The notes under the pieces are model-generated. The model worked only from the letters and a program-made list of their open reading frames with translations, was not told the origin of the DNA and did no database searches. Below, in pieces: positions 61,021 to 64,000 of a stretch of 64,000 nt of DNA. Within the stretch, counting starts at the first letter, position 1, and each line of letters opens with the position of its first letter. Source of the stretch: Candidatus Propionivibrio dominans (lineage in GTDB: Bacteria; Pseudomonadota; Gammaproteobacteria; Burkholderiales; Rhodocyclaceae); contig JADJNC010000006.1 of NCBI GenBank assembly GCA_016709335.1, positions 150,203-214,202 of the forward strand. The letters are read 5' to 3'. The position numbers were made by a program, and so were the translations under genes.

Positions 61021-62913
61021 TTGTCTGCCAAGAATAAAGACCCCGTAGCGTGCGCAACCTGGCCAAATCAGGTCCATAACACCCCTGTGGATAGCGCAGG
61101 GTCGGCGCTGCGCCAGCGAGCCGAAGCGATCTTTCGCCGGAAAGCGGCGCTGTCGCCGGAAAATCTTGCGGACCTGACACCCGAAGCCGCGCAACTGATG
61201 CTGCACGAGCTACACGTGCATCAAATCGAACTGGAAATGCAGAACGAGGAACTGCGCCAGTCACAGCTCGCACTGGACGCCGCGCGGACGCGCTATTTCG
61301 ACCTCTATGACCTGGCGCCGGTGGGTTATTGCAGCGTCAGCGAGCCGGGGCTGATCATTGAGGCCAACCTCACTGCCGCTACCCTGCTCGGTTTGGCCCG
61401 GGGTGCGCTGGTCAGGCAGCCGTTCTCGCGCTTTATCTTCAAGGAAGATCAGGACAACTTTTATCTGTGCCGCAAACATCTCCTTGAAAGCGGCGAGCCC
61501 CAGGCCTGCGAATTCCGCATGGTCAGGCATGACGGCTCGCCATTCTGGGCACATCTGGAAGCTACCGCGGTGTTCGAAACCGGCGGCACGCCAGTCATCC
61601 GCATCGTGCTCAGCGATATCAGCGTACGCAAGAAGGCGGAAGAAGCGCAGCTCGTCAGCGAAGCCTTCAAGCTCACCATCCTGAATTCACTGAGCGCCGA
61701 AATTGCCGTGGTGGATCTCGACGGGGTGATTCTGGCGGTCAACGAACCCTGGCGGCGTTTTTCGCTGGAGAACGGCATCGAGCCCGGCAAGCCTTTGACT
61801 TCTACCGAAGTCGGCGCCAATTACCTGGCCGTCTGCGAGATTGACCACGCGCTGGCCACGCCGGAGGTAGTGTCTGCCTGCGCTGGCCTGCGTGCGGTAC
61901 TGAACGGCACCCTGCCCGGCTTCAGCATGGAATACCCCTGCCATTCTCCGACTCAGCAGCGATGGTTCATGATGAACGTCCTGCCCCTGGGATCGCTTGA
62001 ACGCAGTGGCGCGGTGATCGCGCATACCGACATCACCGAATTGAAACGACTCGATCAGATCCTCCAGGACAAGAACGTCGAACTCGAACGCGCCCGGACT
62101 GTGGCTGACCAGGCCAATCTGGCGAAATCGAATTTTCTGTCGAGCATGAGCCATGAACTGCGCACGCCGCTCAATTCGATTCTCGGTTTTGCCCAACTCA
62201 TTGAATCCGGCAAAACACCGCCGACGCCCGCCCAGAAGAAAAGCATCGATCAGATTCTCAAGGCCGGCTGGTACCTGCTGGAGCTGATCAACGAAATCCT
62301 CGACCTGGCGTTGATCGAGTCGGGAAAACTGTCTCTGACGCTGCAAGCCTTGCCACTGGCCGAAGTGTTGAACGAATGCCAGAGCATGATCGAAGCGCAG
62401 GCGCAACAGCGCGGCATCGGCGTGACCTTTCCCCGCTTCGAAACGCCCTGCTTTATCAACGCCGACCGCACCCGGGTCAAGCAGATTGTCATCAACCTGC
62501 TTTCCAACGCCATCAAATACAACAAGGCGGGTGGAACGGTTGCCGTCGAGTGCACACAGCGCTCGCCGGAAACGATCCGCATCAGCGTCCGCGACAGCGG
62601 TGTCGGGCTGGCTGCGGAACAGCTCGCGCAGATTTTCCAGCCGTTCAACCGTCTCGGGCAGGAGTCCGGCGCCGAATCGGGCACCGGCATCGGACTGGTC
62701 GTCAGCAAGCGGCTGGTCGAATGCATGGGCGGCAGCATCGGTGTGGAAAGCACGCCCGGGCAAGGAAGTGTGTTCTGGTTCGAACTGAAGCGGATGGCCA
62801 ACGATGCAGTTGGCACCGCTGCCGCCTCGCCAACCACCCGGACGCCAGATGACCCCCCCCCCCCCGACCCTTGTCCACTCTGCTCTACATCGAGGACAGC
62901 CCGGCCAATCTGA
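61021..62913 (+). CDS. PAS-sensor histidine kinase, receiver cut off by frameshift
   Basis: 630 residues from TTG 61021. The N-terminal helical region and first PAS are nearly identical to those of the gene just upstream. A second PAS, then HisKA with H378 (SHELRTPLN) and HATPase_c with NAIKYN and GTGIGLVVSKRL, all intact. Past residue 610 the frame runs through a C13 tract (62853-62865) into nonsense (PPPPDPCPLCSTSRTARPI). The receiver domain expected to follow is the frame at 62871-63281. Losing or gaining one C at the tract restores a hybrid kinase like that at 22090. Confidence 0.88.
   Translation: MSAKNKDPVACATWPNQVHNTPVDSAGSALRQRAEAIFRRKAALSPENLADLTPEAAQLMLHELHVHQIELEMQNEELRQSQLALDAARTRYFDLYDLAPVGYCSVSEPGLIIEANLTAATLLGLARGALVRQPFSRFIFKEDQDNFYLCRKHLLESGEPQACEFRMVRHDGSPFWAHLEATAVFETGGTPVIRIVLSDISVRKKAEEAQLVSEAFKLTILNSLSAEIAVVDLDGVILAVNEPWRRFSLENGIEPGKPLTSTEVGANYLAVCEIDHALATPEVVSACAGLRAVLNGTLPGFSMEYPCHSPTQQRWFMMNVLPLGSLERSGAVIAHTDITELKRLDQILQDKNVELERARTVADQANLAKSNFLSSMSHELRTPLNSILGFAQLIESGKTPPTPAQKKSIDQILKAGWYLLELINEILDLALIESGKLSLTLQALPLAEVLNECQSMIEAQAQQRGIGVTFPRFETPCFINADRTRVKQIVINLLSNAIKYNKAGGTVAVECTQRSPETIRISVRDSGVGLAAEQLAQIFQPFNRLGQESGAESGTGIGLVVSKRLVECMGGSIGVESTPGQGSVFWFELKRMANDAVGTAAASPTTRTPDDPPPPDPCPLCSTSRTARPI
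62853..62865. repeat. C13 homopolymer at the kinase/receiver junction
   Basis: Thirteen consecutive C, at the exact point where the kinase frame is lost. It can act as a slipped-strand contingency tract or as a sequencing error hotspot. Confidence 0.8.
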
Positions 62914-63281
62914 TGCTGGTCGAAGACCTCGTGTCACGCCGACCCGATATCCGTTTGCTGTGCGCTCAGGACGGTAACTCTGGCGTCGAGCGGGCACGCA
63001 GCGCGCTGCCGGATGTCATCCTGATGGATATCGGCCTGCCGGGAATCAGCGGTTTCCAGGTTCTGAAAATACTGGCTGAAGACCCGGCAACAACGCGTAT
63101 CCCGGTGCTTGCGATCAGCGCCAATGCCCTGCCCGGCGATATCTCGAAAGGCCTGGAGGCGGGATTCTTTCGCTATCTGACCAAACCGTTCAAGGTCGAC
63201 GAGTTCATGGACTCGCTGGATGCCGCACTGAACTTTTCCAGAACGGACGGCTCGCGCGGCAAAGATAATATTGAGGCTTGA
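62871..63281 (+). CDS. Receiver domain, C-terminal part of the split hybrid kinase
   Basis: 136 residues from a TTG at 62871 with no ribosome site. A complete receiver: LLYIEDSPANLMLVEDL start, phospho-acceptor D53 in VILMDIGLPG, and YLTKPFKVDEF. The last third is the same as the receiver of the kinase at 22090 (EDPATTRIPVLAISANALPGDI versus EDPATAHIPVIALSANAIPRDI). It is most sensibly the receiver of the upstream kinase in a shifted frame, though free expression cannot be excluded. Confidence 0.8.
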   Translation: MSTLLYIEDSPANLMLVEDLVSRRPDIRLLCAQDGNSGVERARSALPDVILMDIGLPGISGFQVLKILAEDPATTRIPVLAISANALPGDISKGLEAGFFRYLTKPFKVDEFMDSLDAALNFSRTDGSRGKDNIEA

Positions 63282-63332
63282 TCGTCTAGACATTCCCTGT
63301 CAATAACCACAGACAGTAAAATCCGTTCGCCA

Positions 63333-63348
63333 TGTGCGTTAGCGAACA
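63333..63348 (+). promoter_or_regulatory. 16-bp palindrome site 13, upstream of the CHRD gene
   Basis: TGTGCGTTAGCGAACA. CATCGT at 63370-63375 has the exact spacing; the predicted start near 63382 gives an 84-base leader before ATG 63466. Confidence 0.65.
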
Positions 63349-63465
63349 GATTAATGGTACTTCCCGGTGCATCGTTCCTTCTTGCCCGAAACGCTGTTGT
63401 GGACGGGCATCCTGGCGTTCCGGCAAGCGGAGCGCCATCCCAATATCTTTTTCGAGGAGCCCACA

Positions 63466-63924
63466 ATGATCACTACGTCAAAATCTCCCACGAAGCGGCT
63501 CAGCCGGGCAGTTCCTCTGGCCCTGCTGCTCCTGGCTTCGGCCAGCCTTTACGCCCAGCAGCCGATGTCGATTACCCTGAAAGGGGACGCCGAGGTTCCA
63601 CCGGTGACCACATCAGCGACGGGCACGGGGCAATTCACGGTGCTGCCCGTGCGCACGGTCAGTGGCAGCATCAAGACTTCAGGAATGGTCCCGACGATGG
63701 CGCATATTCATGAAGCCGCCGTCGGGAAAAATGGCCCGCCAATCATTACCCTGACCAAAACCGGCAACGACGGCTTTGTCGTTCCCGCCGATGCCAGGCT
63801 GTCCGAGGCGCAGTACACGAGTTATGTGGCCGGCAACCTTTACGTCAACGTACACAGCGAACAGCACCCACAAGGTGAAATCCGGGCGCAGTTGCTCGGC
63901 AGACCGATGCGCATCGCCAACTGA
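63466..63924 (+). CDS. CHRD-domain secreted protein
   Basis: 152 residues from ATG 63466 (GAGGAGCCCACA upstream). Signal peptide (RAVPLALLLLASASLYA, cleavage at YA-QQ), then the CHRD fold: ISLKGDAEVPPV-type start, GTGQFTVLPV, AHIHEAAVGKNGPPI and NLYVNVHSEQHPQGEIRAQL, which are the family hallmarks. Bacterial CHRD proteins are periplasmic or extracellular and of unknown function. It is controlled by palindrome site 13 and followed by a dispersed repeat. Confidence 0.9.
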   Translation: MITTSKSPTKRLSRAVPLALLLLASASLYAQQPMSITLKGDAEVPPVTTSATGTGQFTVLPVRTVSGSIKTSGMVPTMAHIHEAAVGKNGPPIITLTKTGNDGFVVPADARLSEAQYTSYVAGNLYVNVHSEQHPQGEIRAQLLGRPMRIAN

Positions 63925-63925
63925 C

Positions 63926-63974
63926 TCGTAGCGCGAAGCGTCGGGTTACGCCCCTTGGGCTAACCCGACCTACG
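63926..63974. repeat. GTCGGGTTA-type dispersed repeat behind the CHRD gene
   Basis: CGTAGCGCGAAGCGTCGGGTTACGCC faces GGGCTAACCCGACCTACG around a very short centre. Third locus of the family in the window. Confidence 0.7.
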
Positions 63975-64000
63975 ATCAGGCATGAAACAACCTGCTCGCT

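Noticed and set aside
62871..63281. Independent single-domain response regulator gene
   Set aside because: It has no ribosome site and begins exactly at the homopolymer where the kinase frame fails, and the paralogue at 22090 has both parts fused. Kept only as a part of the split kinase.

Overview
The window looks like a chromosomal segment of a Gram-negative bacterium, most likely a betaproteobacterium. Supporting signs are the many lipoprotein signal peptides, a cyclic beta-glucan synthase, an MCE-type lipid ABC transporter, SOUL and Spy/CpxP-like periplasmic proteins, PAS/GGDEF/EAL signalling proteins, and small stress proteins (DUF1328, DUF3309, CsbD, BON, DUF883). The taxonomic placement is inference. 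I see no rRNA, tRNA, CRISPR array, prophage or insertion sequence.

Layout. 1-9.9 kb holds small metabolic and accessory genes: a methyltransferase; an SDR/DHFR-fold pair; a lipoprotein; Spy-like and SOUL proteins; a ribbon-helix-helix/PIN toxin-antitoxin pair with a perfect operator; an SRAP (YedK/HMCES) protein; a quinone reductase; and an SDR-fold protein carrying every diagnostic residue of a halohydrin dehalogenase. 9.9-16.6 kb holds a four-gene MCE lipid-transport operon, an oxidoreductase, a phospholipase-D-type lipoprotein and a collagen-like lipoprotein. 16.7-25.4 kb holds a probable small RNA, a coiled-coil protein, AsmA, a Crp/Fnr-type regulator and a CHASE3/PAS/histidine-kinase/receiver cluster. 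26-36 kb holds cytochrome b561 and a roughly 3050-residue cyclic beta-1,2-glucan synthase. 36-46.6 kb holds BON, GGDEF-EAL, a lone encapsulated-ferritin-like protein, several tiny membrane proteins, CbpA/CbpM, an FMN reductase and a pyridine nucleotide-disulfide oxidoreductase. 46.9-55.6 kb holds GlgC, tandem DUF2934 proteins, a bizarre 1.1-kb nearly pure G+C block, FumC, CsbD, BON and a broken AI-2E-type permease. 55.8-64 kb holds a CheB-CheR-PAS fusion, two paralogous PAS proteins with different output domains, and a CHRD protein.

The most striking pattern is regulatory. Thirteen intergenic copies of a 16-bp palindrome, consensus TGTRCGCYRGCGYACA, lie mostly 50-140 bp upstream of envelope and stress genes. 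It has the TGTNN-N6-NNACA spacing of Crp/Fnr-family sites. In each case a -10-like hexamer with A at position 2 and T at position 6 starts 29.5 bp from the palindrome centre, which is the geometry of an activator bound at -41.5. Two sites are bidirectional. One of them drives an apparent ~85-nt RNA that ends in a textbook terminator. The Crp/Fnr-type protein at 20513-21241 is the obvious local candidate regulator. The site therefore appears to tie together lipid transport, AsmA, BON, CsbD, DUF883/DUF3309-type proteins, a disulfide oxidoreductase, a sensor kinase, CHRD and a 24-residue membrane peptide.

Several genes are interrupted by single-base frameshifts, three of them at homopolymers (A5 at 24581, C6 at 36844, C13 at 62853), and there are two anomalous G/C-only stretches. 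Part of this may be sequencing or assembly error. The C13 tract could equally be a phase-variable switch.
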